A DNA stretch of 64,000 bases from Pelobates cultripes. Taxonomy: Eukaryota; Chordata; Amphibia; Anura; Pelobatidae. Of this stretch, positions 1 to 11,642 are shown one piece after another. The first letter of the stretch is position 1, and each line of letters opens with the position of its first letter. The translations under genes and the position numbers were made by a program. The stretch spans positions 95,976,843 through 96,040,842 of the forward strand of contig OW240913.1 of assembly GCA_933207985.1 (NCBI GenBank). Reading direction: 5' to 3'. The notes beneath the pieces are model-generated. The model ran no database searches. It was not told where the DNA came from and was given only the letters and a program-made list of their open reading frames with translations.

Positions 1-34
1 CAACTTCCTGCAGGATTTCGAGCGACAGTGCTTA

Positions 35-650
35 TTGCAGGAAGTTGCCCCCACAGACCGGGTCACTATCTTGGCCAGGACCCTAACAGGGAGGGGGACA
101 GAGGCCTACCGTGATGTACCAGCAGACCAGATCCAGAAGTACGAGTCTGTCAAAGAAGTCCTCTTAGCCCGGCATGCTGCAACCCCAGAGGAATACAGCA
201 AGAAGTTCAGAAGGACCAAGAAAGGTGACAAGGACTCCCATGCGGAGTGGGCATGCCGCATCCTCCAAGCCACGCAGAGCTGGATGGCCTCGCAACAAGC
301 CAAAGAGAAGAGATTCTCCAAGTGTTCATGCTCGAACAATTTTACAATGGGCTACCTACCGAGGTGCAGGAATGGGTGAGAGTATGTGGATACTCGCTGG
401 TCCCAATGCACTGCTCCCTCTTCCAGCTACCGACCCCCCATCTACCCCTCTACCGCAGCTCCCCTTTGGGGCTTCCTAGTTTGGTCATCCCCTCAGCAAT
501 AATTCCCCGGGACAAAATGGCAATGTTTCCAGTGCCTTCAGCCTGGCCACATCAAAATGAACTGTTCCCAAAACCGGGGCAAGCCCCAGTGGGTCACCCC
601 CGTAGTCCCTACTGGCCTGTGAGCAGCAGCTCTCTGCAACCACAATGAGC
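35..650 (+). pseudogene. gag remnant (SCAN-like capsid segment and CCHC knuckle)
   Basis: The first part (about 35-330) reads as a SCAN-like/Gmr1-type capsid segment, with charged helices and the stretch RVTILARTLTGRGTEAYRDV. SCAN domains of vertebrate zinc-finger proteins are thought to derive from Gmr1-type capsid, so a SCAN host gene was considered, but the linked protease and integrase argue for a retroelement. Frame changes occur after about 250. A zinc knuckle is readable at 524-565 as C-x2-C-x4-H-x4-C in the context CFQCLQPGHIKMNC. The true start is beyond the left edge of the window. Confidence 0.65.
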
Positions 651-844
651 CCACAGAGTTTCAGAGCCCCGACGAAAATCCCTGGACCATCCTGCATGAG
701 GCAAGCCAAGTCTAAGCCGCCCATGATATCGGGACCACCACAGACAGGCAGTGCGGCTGAACGGCGCAAGGTCCAGGGACTCCAAGACACCGAAGACTCT
801 CTAACCCTGGTGCGACCCCAGCTTATCCACAAAGAAGAATAGAT

Positions 845-1154
845 AGGGGATACTGCCACCGTCCAAGTGGCCAGAGGGAAAATACACTACCTACCCACGG
901 CCCATGTGCACCTAGATTTGAGTGCTGGAGCCCAGAGAGTAGAAGTGGGCCTCATGGATCGACTACCTGCAGAGGTGCTGCTCGGCAATGACCTGGGACT
1001 CATCGCCTCCACCTTTGTCTCCGTCCAGACCCTGGAAGAAGCCTACTCCATGATGACCCAGCAGCAAGCCCACACCACCCAAGTCGGCTCACACTCTGAG
1101 GCTCAGGTAGGCACACCTTTCACCCCACCAGGTCCTGTAGAAGTGAGCCTCTAG
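845..1154 (+). pseudogene. retroelement aspartic protease remnant
   Basis: This short open stretch ends in a retropepsin-like block, AEVLLGNDLG, which corresponds to the conserved C-terminal strand of retroviral-type proteases. It comes directly after the gag knuckle and before the integrase, the expected place for a pol protease. The catalytic Asp-Thr/Ser-Gly triad is not seen in frame; the region upstream, where it should be, has stops. I infer an inactive fragment. Confidence 0.5.
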
Positions 1155-1429
1155 TGTCAGTCCCACTCCTTCTGGGTGCCATTCCCATCCCTACACCCGG
1201 GCCGCCTGTACTAGTTACTTAACCCCAGAGCCCCGGGATCCTACCCCCACCCGGCCCCCATACCTTGGGATACCCAAGCTGAGTTTGAGAGAGAGATAGC
1301 CTCCCACCTAACCCTACAAGGCTACAAGGACAAGGCAGCCATGGGGCGATAGGGAAACAGGAGGAGCGGTACATCTGGGAAGGTGGGCGGTTGTACAACA
1401 TAGCAGTGAGAAAGTAACCAGCTGCAGCC

Positions 1430-2120
1430 CCTACTACCACCAAGCAGCTGGTGGCGCCCAAGAAATATCAGTATGAGCGGCTGAAGCTAGCTAACGATAT
1501 CTCCTTGGCAGGACATTTGGGAAGGAGTCGTACAGAGTCTCGGCTCACACAAAGCTTCTTCTGGTCAGGCATCTGAAAGGATCAGAAGCAGAACTGCCAG
1601 ACCTGAGATGTCTGCCTGAGAGTGGGGAAGCGGGGACGACCGACCCCTTATCGAAGATCCGTTCAGCAGAGTAGCTGTCGACATCGTAGTCTCCGTGGCT
1701 AAACCTAGTTCCTCTGGTAAGAAGTACATTGTGACCATCACGGACTACATGACTCGGTATCCTGAGGCAGTCACCCTGAGCAATATTCGGGCAGAAACTG
1801 TAGCTGAAGCCCTGATGCGAGTGTTCTCCAGGAAGGGCTTCGCTGGGAGATCCTCTCGGACCAGGGCACACAATTCAATGCTGTAATGACCCACCAACTG
1901 TGCAGGTTATACATCATTAAACCAATTGTGAGTTCCCCTTACCACCCCCAGACCAATGGCCTGTGCGAGAGCTTCAATGGTACGTTGAAATAAATGCTCC
2001 GTACCTTTGCAGTGACGTACAAGGATTGGGAGAAATTCCTGCCCCATCTCCTGTTTGCTCATCGGGAGGTGCCCCAGAAATCTACCGGGTTTTCCCCGTT
2101 AGAGCCGTTGGAGGGACCAC
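1430..2120 (+). pseudogene. retroelement integrase remnant
   Basis: The N-terminal zinc-binding region is recognisable at 1440-1575 from LANDISLAGHLGRSRTESRL, which matches the H-x3-H part of the HHCC module. The catalytic core follows: a frame at about 1690-1850 reads SGKKYIVTITDYMTRYPEAV, then after a frameshift QTNGLCESFNGTLK near 1950-1990, and in another frame a segment ending AHREVPQKSTGFSP near 2090. Stops and at least three frame changes make it non-functional. Order and spacing agree with Ty3/gypsy-class integrases. Confidence 0.7.
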
Positions 2121-3265
2121 TTCCCATTTTAATATTAAAAATAGTGGCAAAGGAGGAAGACGTCCTCGTGCTTTATCTAACTGAGCAGGTGGGGGAAGGA
2201 GGAGTTCGTCCTCTTGCTTTAATAATATAATTTGAGAACCTAAGCTTTACCAATGGAGGGAATCCAGTGGGAGGCATGGTGGAAAAGGTCTGTCAACCCA
2301 CTATTGTTTTTTAATGTCCCTCATCTGAAGTCCATGAGGCTGCCCAGTCTTTAGGGTTTTTTTTAGTTATTATTGCACTTGTTGCATGGTGTGGGCATAG
2401 GGAGGTGAAATACATCCTTTATATAAATGATAGGGTCTTATTGACACATAGGGTTGTAAATGTATTTATTTATTTTGCTTTTTCTAATGTGGAGATGGTC
2501 AGCTGCAACATAATTAACCTTCGAATTGGAAAGTGAACCATAATGTGGGAATGTGCAGCCTGCTGGAGGCATGTAGTTCCGCATTTTATTAAAACCTGTA
2601 GCTTTCAAATCTACACATTGCATAGGGTTCAGATTTAAAAGCACTGATTTTAATCCGGACATCACATGCATCCGGGTGACAGCTGCAGATTGGCTCAGGC
2701 TGATCGAATTCGACCGCATTTGTCTTTAGTAAATATGAGGATTGGCATTGTGGATAAACAGTAATAATCTGGTGTCTAATGAACAACTCAGACAGAGAGA
2801 GAGAGAGAGAGGGAAATTCCTGCTAGCTGGGAATAACCCAGACACAGTGAGGAGCAGTTATATGAGAAATCAAGAATGCTGCTGACTGTTCATTGAGATA
2901 GCATTTGATCCAGATTGCTGAAGTTTGTTTCCATGTCCACATTACTTTTTGGTTTGTGAGTGCACCTCATAACTCATTGCGGTTGTGACATATTTCTCCA
3001 ATTGTATCTTATCATCATGACTACTTTTCCCTTGCTGTACTGCATGCTTCTCTCACTCATAATCTCAGTTCTTGCAATAACAATGTGTTTGACATTGATC
3101 TGAACCATTGTGATTCCAATGATTTTGTGTTTAACCTTGCTCTGTAATGCTGCCAGCTTTTACACTTACTCTTTTTGTGATTACTCTTAGATAACTAATA
3201 AAAAAAGAAACAAAAAACATTTAGTAGATATACCCCCACAAAATAAGATATACCCCACAAAACAT
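2121..3265. other. non-coding, no recognised feature
   Basis: The start may be a continuation of the broken retroelement, but I cannot identify it. A short (GA)n run lies near 2793-2810. No convincing reading frame or RNA gene is seen. Confidence 0.5.
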
Positions 3266-3267
3266 AT

Positions 3268-3273
3268 CTATAT

Positions 3274-3341
<68 letters not shown>
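3268..3341. repeat. (TA)n(CA)n compound microsatellite
   Basis: A run of TA dinucleotides to about 3305 is followed directly by about 18 CA units. Confidence 0.95.
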
Positions 3342-3345
<4 letters not shown>

Positions 3346-3670
3346 TTACTGCACACACTTCTAGTCTACATCATGAAATACACCAATCAGAGGCTTCTCA
3401 TGAGCATTTACAAACACGGCTTTCCTATGCTTCTCAATAAGCTATAGGTATGTTTAGCTTATATTTTACATATTTATTTTTTTAACCTTCTGTTGCATAT
3501 TCACATAGAATACACAGAGAGATTACCTCAGCAGACAAGTTAGGCTGAGCAGCAGTAAGTCAGATAACAGTAGAATCTGACCCAACATGGCTGCTCAGTT
3601 AGATAAAATGCCAAAATCATCCAAAAATAATAAATTAATCAACGGCAATCAAAGTATATAATTAAGTGTG

Positions 3671-3921
3671 TAAAGGAACACTACAAAACTGTATTCCTAA
3701 TGTTATAGTGACCTTCTGCCTAATGTTTTTGTCCGCCTCCCCATGTTGAAAAAGTAAAGAAAATGTTTTCACCTATTACCTCTTTCTAGCACCAAGGTCC
3801 CTTGCAAGCAGAATAGACCTTACCCATAGGAAAGCATTGAATTATCGCTTTCCTATGGGTGATTTTATGGGTGACTAAAGACACTGCAAAGCACGAGGAT
3901 ATCCAGCGCCATTTCACACAG
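3671..3921 (+). mobile_element. truncated T2-like MITE
   Basis: It begins TAAAGGAACACTA and contains the self-complementary block around TTTCCTATGGG that other members in this window carry. It resembles the first half of the element at 12785-13180. No right terminus is found; it is abutted by another TTAAAGG start at 3922. Confidence 0.55.
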
Positions 3922-4420
3922 TTAAAGGAACACTATAGTCACCAACGATGGCCTAATGGAGCAGTGCTGGTGTATATGTTATGCCCTTGCAGTCTCACTG
4001 CTCAATTCTCTGCCATATAGGAGTTAAATTACTTTGATTTTGAAGCTCTGGTTGCGCCTCCATGCAAATAATGCACACAGCCTTCCTAAACAATTCCTGT
4101 AAAATGAGAACTAATGTTTAAACTTACTTTATTGCAAATTCTGTTTAATTTAGATTTTCTTATCTCCTGCACTGTTAATAGATTGGTAGACCTGGCAGGA
4201 GCCTTTTGTGTGTGATTAAAGTTCAATTTACAGGGCAAGATATAAAAACGTCTAAAGCAAGTTAACAGCTGATTGAAAATGAAAACTTTGAATGCAGGCT
4301 GTGTGAGTCACAGCTAGCCAGAGGAGGTGTGGCTAGGGCTGCATGGTCAAACACAAATGTGATATAACTCGTAAGTGGCAGAGTGGACAAAAAAGTGGAC
4401 AAACTCTTGACATCCTTTAG
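3922..4420 (+). mobile_element. T2-like MITE, right end degraded
   Basis: It starts TTAAAGGAACACTATAGTCACC, the terminus typical of this family. The right limit is an estimate; a possible degenerate end (CATCCTTTAG) lies near 4411-4420. Confidence 0.45.
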
Positions 4421-5186
4421 GGGCATTAAAGATCATATTTTTGTAGGATAACCACAAAACATAAAATAATGGTATGCGTCATTAGCTCATTCATTAAATT
4501 TTGGATATTTCCTGATATATTTGCATAATGTGGTTGACACAATAATTTTGAGAGCTGAATTTCGCGTAGTTGAGAAGAAATAGTTTTATTTGATATTGTG
4601 CTATCTGAATTAAATATGCTTTTGTCACTTTTAAATAATTGTATGAAATGCTGCGGGTGACAGAGGACATTTCATCCTAAAACTGTGATCACGTTAAGCT
4701 ATTTAATTTTATAGTTTTGATTTTAATGGCTAATTATTGCTGTATCTGCAGCATGCATAATAATTATCTAATTCATTTTAATGGATTAGCAAAAACAACT
4801 CTATCTAACAAAAATACATATTTTTTTGCTCGCAATTTATTTAAAAGGTTATTGAATGTGGTAGTACTTGAGATTAAGCTGCCTCACATGCCTGTGGGTC
4901 TGTTGTAAAGTTATTAAAATTAAACTGAATATTTATACCCCATATGGTTTCTAAAACTTTAATATGGCTTGTTCAGCAATAGAACAATTTATAAAGATAC
5001 CATCGTTGATGATGAGGCTACATTTAGGACAGACTTTCAATGCACCCTGATGTCTATGAACCATGCATTACAAAAGCTGTAATAATTTCAGGAAAGGAGT
5101 ATGCATGTTCAGGTGTGATGACAATCATACTAATATAAAATATCTTGACAGGTAGCTGACATATGAAAAAATCAACTTTGTGAATT
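4421..5186. other. non-coding, no recognised feature
   Basis: AT-rich unique-looking sequence. A 63-codon open stretch at 4717-4908 has no recognisable protein character. Confidence 0.5.
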
Positions 5187-5786
5187 TTAAAGGGACACTA
5201 TAGTAACCAGAACAACTGCAGCTTTTTGAATTTGTTCTGTTGAGTAGGATCATTACCTTCAGGCTTTTTGCTGTAAACACTGTCTTTTCAGAGAAAATGC
5301 AGTGTTTACATTACAGCCTAGTGATAACTTCACTGGCCACTCCTCAGATAGCTGTTAGAGATCCTTCCTGGGTCATGGCTGCCTAAAATGCATCCAGACA
5401 TTCAGTGTCTCCTCCCTCTGCATGCAGACACTGAACTTTCCTCATAGAGATTCATTGATTCAATTTATCTCTATGAGGAGATGCTGATTGGCCAGAGCTG
5501 TGTTTGAATCATGCTGGCTTTGCCCCTGTTCTGCCTCTTTGTCAGTCTCAGCCAATCCTATGGGGAAGCATTGTGATTGGATCAGGCCACTACTTCTGAT
5601 GATGTCAGCAGACTGCTTGTTTTTCTGAGACAAACATAATGCAGATCTACAGCTTCAGGCTTGAATACAGTAAGATTTTGCTATATTTATGGAGGCATGA
5701 GGGGCCCAGGGGTGCTAGGTGGTGGTTTTAACACTATAGGTTCAGGAATACATGTTTGTGTTCCTGACCCTATAGTGATCCTTTAA
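5187..5786 (+). mobile_element. T2/Kolobok-like MITE, complete
   Basis: Both ends are present as an inverted repeat: TTAAAGGGACACTATAG at left and CTATAGTGATCCTTTAA at right, with TTAA at both boundaries. The interior is non-coding and holds internal palindromic segments around CTCATAGAGAT. T2 MITEs of Xenopus have TTAAAGGRR ends and a TTAA duplication, so the assignment is by terminus and target. A hAT element is inserted immediately at its right end. Confidence 0.75.
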
Positions 5787-5787
5787 A

Positions 5788-7293
5788 CAGGGCCCGTGCA
5801 AGGACTTCTGTCTACACAGGCGAAGACACATTTTGCTGCCCCCAAAATTTATCTTCACCTGTCTGTCTAATATTCCCACTTTTGCCCCTCTTACCAATTA
5901 TTTTGCCCCTTTGCATCTTACCACCTTTTTCTCTTGTTTTCCTTTTTTGTATATTGTATCCTGTCTGGCATTATTTTTTACGTGTTTTGTGTCTTCATCC
6001 TACTTTTCTTTACCCCCTTGCGTCACACACTCACTCGCTCATACACACACACACACTGACCATAACACACACACACAGGCTCTAATGCACACAGTCTCTT
6101 ACACACTTGGACGGCTTATACACACTCACCGGCTCTAACAGACACACACAAACAGTCTCTTACACACACTGCTTATACACACTCACTAGCTGTAACACAC
6201 ACACAGTCTCTCTCACACACACACACACTGCTTTACACTCACAGAGTCTCTTACACACACACAGTTTATAGACACACACACACACTAACTCTTACACACA
6301 CACACACACTGGCTATAACACGCACACACACACACTAGCTCTTACATACACACACTGGCTCTAGCACACACACATTAACACACACAAACACACTAACTCT
6401 TACATTCACACACTGGCTCTAACACACACACACATTAACACACACACTAACTCTTACATACACACACTGGCTCTAACACACACATTAACTCTTACACACA
6501 CACACACACTAACTCTTACACACACACACACACTGGCTCTAACACACACACACACAACACACACACTAACTCTTACATACACACACTGGCTCTAACACAC
6601 ACACATTAACACACACACACTCTTACACACACACTGGCTCTAACACTGGCTCTAACACACACACTAACTCTTACATACACACACTGGCTCTAACACACAC
6701 ACTAACTCTTACACACACACACACACACACACACTAACACACACACACACACTAACTCTTACACACACACACACTACTCTTACACACACACTACACACAC
6801 AACACACACACACACTAACTCTTACACACACACACACACACACACACTAACACACACACTAACTCTTACACACACACACACACACACACACTAAGTCTTA
6901 CACACACACACACTAACTCTTACACACACACACACACACACACTAACTCTTATACACACACTTACTGTTTCTTATAGTTGCAAAACAGAGGTCCCGCTGC
7001 ACTGTTGTAGCTTTCCTCCTCTCTCCACAGCAGTTGGCCGCCGGGATATGATGTCATGTATCCCAGCGGCCTGTAGCTCAGGAAGAGATTTGCCGCGGTC
7101 GCTCCTCGCTGTTCCGCCCCCTTCCCTCAGTGGGTGCACCTTTCCCAGCCAGCTGGGCAGATAGCTGCAGAAATTGACCGGCGGGAGCAGAGTTCTCCGT
7201 GCTCCCGCCAGTCACTCGGACATTTTTTGCGCCCCTTGGGTCCGTGCGCCCTAAGGCGGCCGCTTGTGCCGCCTTATGGTAGCGCCGGCCCTG
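5788..7293. mobile_element. hAT-like element with (ACAC..TAACTCTT) minisatellite core
   Basis: The left end begins CAGGGCCCGTGCAAGG and the right end finishes GTAGCGCCGGCCCTG. They are flanked by a perfect 8-bp duplication, CCTTTAAA, at 5780-5787 and 7294-7301. Eight-base duplications and CAG/CTG ends are hAT features. About 6030-6960 of the interior is a minisatellite of ACAC tracts broken by CTAACTCTTA and CTGGCTCTAA units. No transposase is encoded; apparent frames here are repeat artefacts. Non-autonomous. Confidence 0.85.
6030..6962. repeat. ACAC/TAACTCTTA minisatellite
   Basis: (AC)n tracts of variable length alternate with CTAACTCTTA or CTGGCTCTAA spacers, giving a loosely periodic array of roughly 25-40 bp units. 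It lies wholly inside the hAT element. Confidence 0.9.
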
Positions 7294-7429
7294 CCTTTAA
7301 ATGTAGCGCTGTGACGTTTATAGATTAAAGTAGCACTGATAGATTTATTCACACACGAAAGAGAACTGAAACTCGAATTGCAAGAATAAGGCTATAATAA
7401 CTGATTTGGAAACATTTTTGACTGGGCTA

Positions 7430-8690
7430 CAACGAAAGCTTAGGAAAAAAGTTACCTGCGCTCATTCCCAAATCCCTATGTATATTAAAAACAAATGGAG
7501 GTTATTTAGTTACTCCAATGGCCATTAGAGGGAATGCCCACCTGCCACGTCAAGGCAAACCTCTTAGGTGAGTCCTACACTAACCATTTGCATTGCTTCC
7601 TTGAGCTTCTGGCAAATATATATCCAATGAAAGGGGTATTTTTTATATACATCCCTACATGCTTATTAACTCTTAATAGGGGACACATGGGATAGGCAGC
7701 AGCATTGTAACAGCTGTGTGATACAAAAGTGAATACAAACACAAAAAACAAGTCCGGTGCTCAAACTCCCACTACTCTTGGGCGGCAGCAAGAACTCTAG
7801 CACACATGAGCCCCAATACATACATACATTGTGCTTCCTTGAGCTTCTGGCAAAGCTATCTCTAATGAGACAGAGAGGGGTATTTTTTATATACAGCCCT
7901 ACAAAGTTATTAACCCTTAATAGGGAACACATGGGATGGGCGACAGCACTGTAACCTAGCTGTGATACAAAAGTGAAAACAAATACAAAGAAACTAGTTC
8001 TGCGCTCAAACTCCCATTACTCTTGGGCGGCATCAATGACCATAGTACACATCAGCTGCAATACATACAGTAAAAAACAAAGAAAAAAAAGTTACCTGTA
8101 CTCTTTCCACATCCCTATGTATATTTAAACAAATGGAGATTATTTAGTTACCTCCAATGGCCATGAAAGGGTAAGCCAACCTGCCACGTCAAGGCAAACC
8201 TCTTAGGTGGGTCCTAACGCTAACCATTCACCTTGCTTCCTTCCCTGAGCTCAGGACTAGTTTCTTTGTATTTGTATTCACTATTGTATCACACAGCTGT
8301 GTTACAATACTACTGCCTATCCCATGTGTCCCCTATTAAGGGTTAATAAGCATGTAGGGATGTATATAAAAAATACCCCTTTCTGTCTCATTAGAGATAT
8401 TTTTGCCAGAAGCTCAAGGAAGCAAGGTGAATGGTTAGTGTAGGACTCACCTAAGAGATCTGCCTTGATGTGGCAGGTGGGCATACCCTCTAATGTCCAC
8501 TAGAGTAACTAAATGACCTCCATTTGTTAAATATACATAGGGATTTGGGAAAGAGCACTGGCAACTTTAATTCTAGTTTTACTGTATTAGTTTTTACTGT
8601 ATGTATTGGGGCTGATGTGGACTATGGTCGTTGCTGCCACCCAAGAGTAGTGGGAGTTTGTTTTTTTGTATTTGAACAAAAAAAGCTTGG
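7430..8690. repeat. fold-back repeat: two direct modules plus one inverted module
   Basis: A module of about 390 bp (7430-7820) contains ATCCCTATGTATAT, CCACGTCAAGGCAAACCTCT and CTACTCTTGGGCGGCA. It is partly repeated in the same direction at about 7831-8254 and again, inverted, at about 8255-8665. Copies differ by scattered substitutions. It has no coding capacity. It could be a fold-back transposon or a Penelope/retrozyme-type tandem; no hammerhead core was found in it. Confidence 0.7.
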
Positions 8691-9985
8691 CTACAGTAGC
8701 CTGAATTTTGTTATTCCATTTTTAATCCATTGTTTAATCAATAATCCTTTGAGAGAATTTATTCACAAAGGGAAAATAAAACTTCCTGTACAGGGTGCAA
8801 CTTTGAGACTTTTTTAATTGGTAGAGATCTCTGTATCGTCTTTGAAAAACTCACAAGAAGGAACATATTAAAAGAAGTACACGAAGGAGAGGAGAATGAC
8901 ACGCATACAATAAACGGGTGATGGAAAATGACGCATGAAGAAAGTCAACCAAGGATAACATGGAGAGAGACATCTAAGGTGAGAATTGGAATATATAACA
9001 CTATATAAAGCAATGAAATTACGACAAAATCGAAAATATAATAAATGATAATGAGAAGCAATTATGGATGGATGGTAGACAGTACGTCTAAGTCTCTAAA
9101 ATTTTGCCTGCAGGCTTCAGGCTAGCCCAAGTGAGACTGAAAGTGAAGTTCAAGCAATTTCAGATGGATATCCTAATGTTTTGATATGGTGTTATGCGTC
9201 CATTCTTTTAATTAATTGTTTAATATAACAATCAGCCATTTTGCATTCTGAGGATGATTTGGAGTGATGATAGTTTAAATTTAAGACACAAATGCATTAT
9301 TCTTTATAGAATACTCTATACTATTTTAAAAAGTCAATATTTTACAATAGTAGTTTTGGGATTAACATATTTCTTGTCTTTAGGGAAGTTTAATTTAGCT
9401 CACAAATATCACAGCTGACTTCCTCAATGTATTCGTTTTCTATTGTTTTGATGAAATTCAACAGAAAGGCAGTTAGTTCCTTTCCTCTGGGATTAGAGCA
9501 GTTTACTGTCTGCAGCTGTAACTATCCAAATGGGAATTTTTTTAACATATGCTGGTATCATATAAGTAATAAAACATGCACAAAAAGTAATCAAACAAAA
9601 CTTTGCCAGTTAGAGCTATTTCTACAGTTCAGAGAATCACTGGCACCTCTCCATAAATATAATTGATTTTCACAAATAATTTAAAACAAATGTTCATGTA
9701 CCGGTATGATTTATTTACTGATAAAACTATTGCGAATGGTGAGCATGTTTAGAACTCAAATATCCTTCTGGAGATTAATGTAGTTGCAGGGATCAGTGTT
9801 TATAACTGCCCAAACTGTCCTTTCTCAAATTTAATATGCAAAAAAAATCCTTTGTTTTTTTCCAATATATGTTACAAGGAATGCATACCAGCATATGTAC
9901 TATTATTGTAACTCTCCATGAAAACAGATTTTCCATTTGGTTGTAGTATCTCCTCAACATTTTGTAACAAGTCAGACTTTCCCCT
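8691..9985. other. non-coding, no recognised feature
   Basis: AT-rich sequence without convincing genes, repeats or structured elements. Confidence 0.5.
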
Positions 9986-9989
9986 AATC

Positions 9990-10377
9990 TTCAATTGTTT
10001 AAGAAGTCCCTCAAAACACATCTGTTCAGAAATGCTTATGGACTCACAGACTAACTTACCTATACTTATCCAAATCTGTCTCTTGCTTGCCTAAAGATCC
10101 ACACTCCACTCTCGCCTCCAGCTCTGCTACTTTTCCAACTTGTTTGGTGGCTGTCACCCTTGCTACCCTGTTGTGTATTTGTACCCCACCTCCTCTAGAC
10201 TGTAAGCTTGTTTGAGCAGGGCCCTCATCTACCTATTGTTCCTTTGTAATTGTGTAATTGTCTCATTTATTGTAAATTTCCCCCTTTCATAATATTGGAA
10301 AGCGCTGTGAAATTAGTTGGTGCTATATAAATACTACTACTACTACTACTACTACTACTAATAATAATAATAATAAG
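9990..10377 (+). mobile_element. 3' end of an L2/CR1-type LINE with triplet tail
   Basis: The segment runs from a degraded ORF end (in-frame trace of KTHLFRNAY near 10015) through TAGACTGTAAGCTTGTTTGAGCAGGG to GGTGCTATATAAATA and a tail of (ACT)n(AAT)n at 10340-10377. This 3' architecture, with a short-unit repeat tail after a GCGCTATATAAATA-like end, is typical of L2/CR1-type LINE tails in amphibians. 5' truncated. Confidence 0.6.
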
Positions 10378-10445
10378 TGACATCAATAAAAACACAAGCA
10401 CCATTAAATGGTTATTGTATACACCACTTGCTGCTCATTTACAAC

Positions 10446-11637
10446 TGTAACAGACCGTTTTGCACACAAGGGGTAAAAACCGTTTAAGTGATCGGCCCCC
10501 TTTCCAGAGATGCAGGCACAGCTACTGCAGAACACCAAACACACGAACCGCCAATAAGTGAATGCTCCAAACTCCCGAACGGCATCCAATATAGCACTCC
10601 AAACACACGAACAGGAACCATACAAATTGCTGCTAGCAGACGAATAGGAAAAGCATCCAAGCGGCTTACACTCCTAGCAATCAGTCTCTATCAGCATTCA
10701 GTAAATCCCCCCAAAGACAAGACAAGGCTCCGTGTTAAGGGTCAAGCAGTGGCCCAGTATTTATGCAGGTCTCCCACCTGGTGGACACTCCCCTAGGGGA
10801 CCAAATGGGAGACTGTGACAAGGGACAGACAAGCAGACAAATAGGACACACAGTCACGATATATTCCCACAATGCATCCTGGCTTCCTCCCCTCTGCCCT
10901 GGGAGAGAATTGAGAAGTAATTCAATTATCTCCCAAGACAAAGGCAAATCGCCATTATGCACGTGGGGATACTAAAACAAGCATTACTGTTAAAATACAC
11001 CAGGTAAGACACATTACATTAAAACTATACATTTAATATACCCCCTGATAGCTCAGGTCTGAGCGCACATTATTAAGCGAATGGCGCTCAGACCACACGA
11101 ATACAGTTTAATCGCCATGGAGCCAAAGTCTTTCATTCCACGAACAGGCTCCATGGCAGGCTATCTGGATACTTGCACACCGAATACAATTGCAGCAATA
11201 AAAGTCCCGAATGCTCCGTTGTTTGGTTCCCGAACGGGTTTGCAGACTTCCAGCCTCAGCGGGGCTTGTAAGACAAAAGTGTCCACTTTTGGTGTCCTGC
11301 CGCTGGGTAGAACAAGCGCTGGCTACCCGGGAGCTTCCATAACACCGCCATCGTGTGGCGGCTAGGTGTAACCGCGACCACGCAGTAATTGTCAATTAAG
11401 CTGCGGTTAACCGCAGCTTCAGGGAGGTTAATTGCTGGCACACTCCAGCTCCCAGGTGGTCTATTCATTCGTGCGGTTGTTCGGTAGATTGAATCTACCA
11501 AACAACCAGCAGAAAAGCACGAATACAGCTTTTCTGTAGGCGAAACAAAGTCTTTTAACATGGGGGCCATAGTCCAAAGGCAGCAGGCGAGCAACCAGGC
11601 TTCTCCAATGCAATGTGGCGAGATTGGTCTCGTCACA
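10446..11637 (+). mobile_element. solo LTR, copy 1
   Basis: It begins TGTAACAGACC and ends GTCTCGTCACA, flanked by a perfect 5-bp duplication, ACAAC, at 10441-10445 and 11638-11642. TG...CA ends with a 5-bp duplication define an LTR. Two structures recur in the other copies (29232 and 53275): a block around CCTGGTGGACACTCCCC with a CCCCTAGGGG palindrome (about 10769-10811), and a hairpin around GGGAGAGAATTG/CAATTATCTCCC (about 10897-10936). No internal retroviral coding region is present, so it is a solo LTR. Confidence 0.8.
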
Positions 11638-11642
11638 ACAAC

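Larger units (their letters stand above)
1..2120 (+). mobile_element. Degenerate Gmr1-like Ty3/gypsy retroelement, 5' end outside window
   Basis: Remnants of gag, aspartic protease and integrase follow one another on the plus strand, broken by stops and frameshifts. The gag has a SCAN-like segment and a CCHC knuckle, and the integrase has HHCC-like and core-domain traces. No reverse transcriptase or RNase H lies between protease (to about 1154) and integrase (from about 1440); the gap is under 300 bp. That order fits the Gmr1 group, where integrase precedes RT, although an internal deletion would look the same. Recognisable sequence ends near 2115 and no LTR is visible. The copy is old and cannot be expressed as a polyprotein. 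Confidence 0.7.

Noticed and set aside
5833..6138. Open frame ending in THTHTH repeats
   Set aside because: It runs into the ACAC minisatellite inside a transposon and has no family features.
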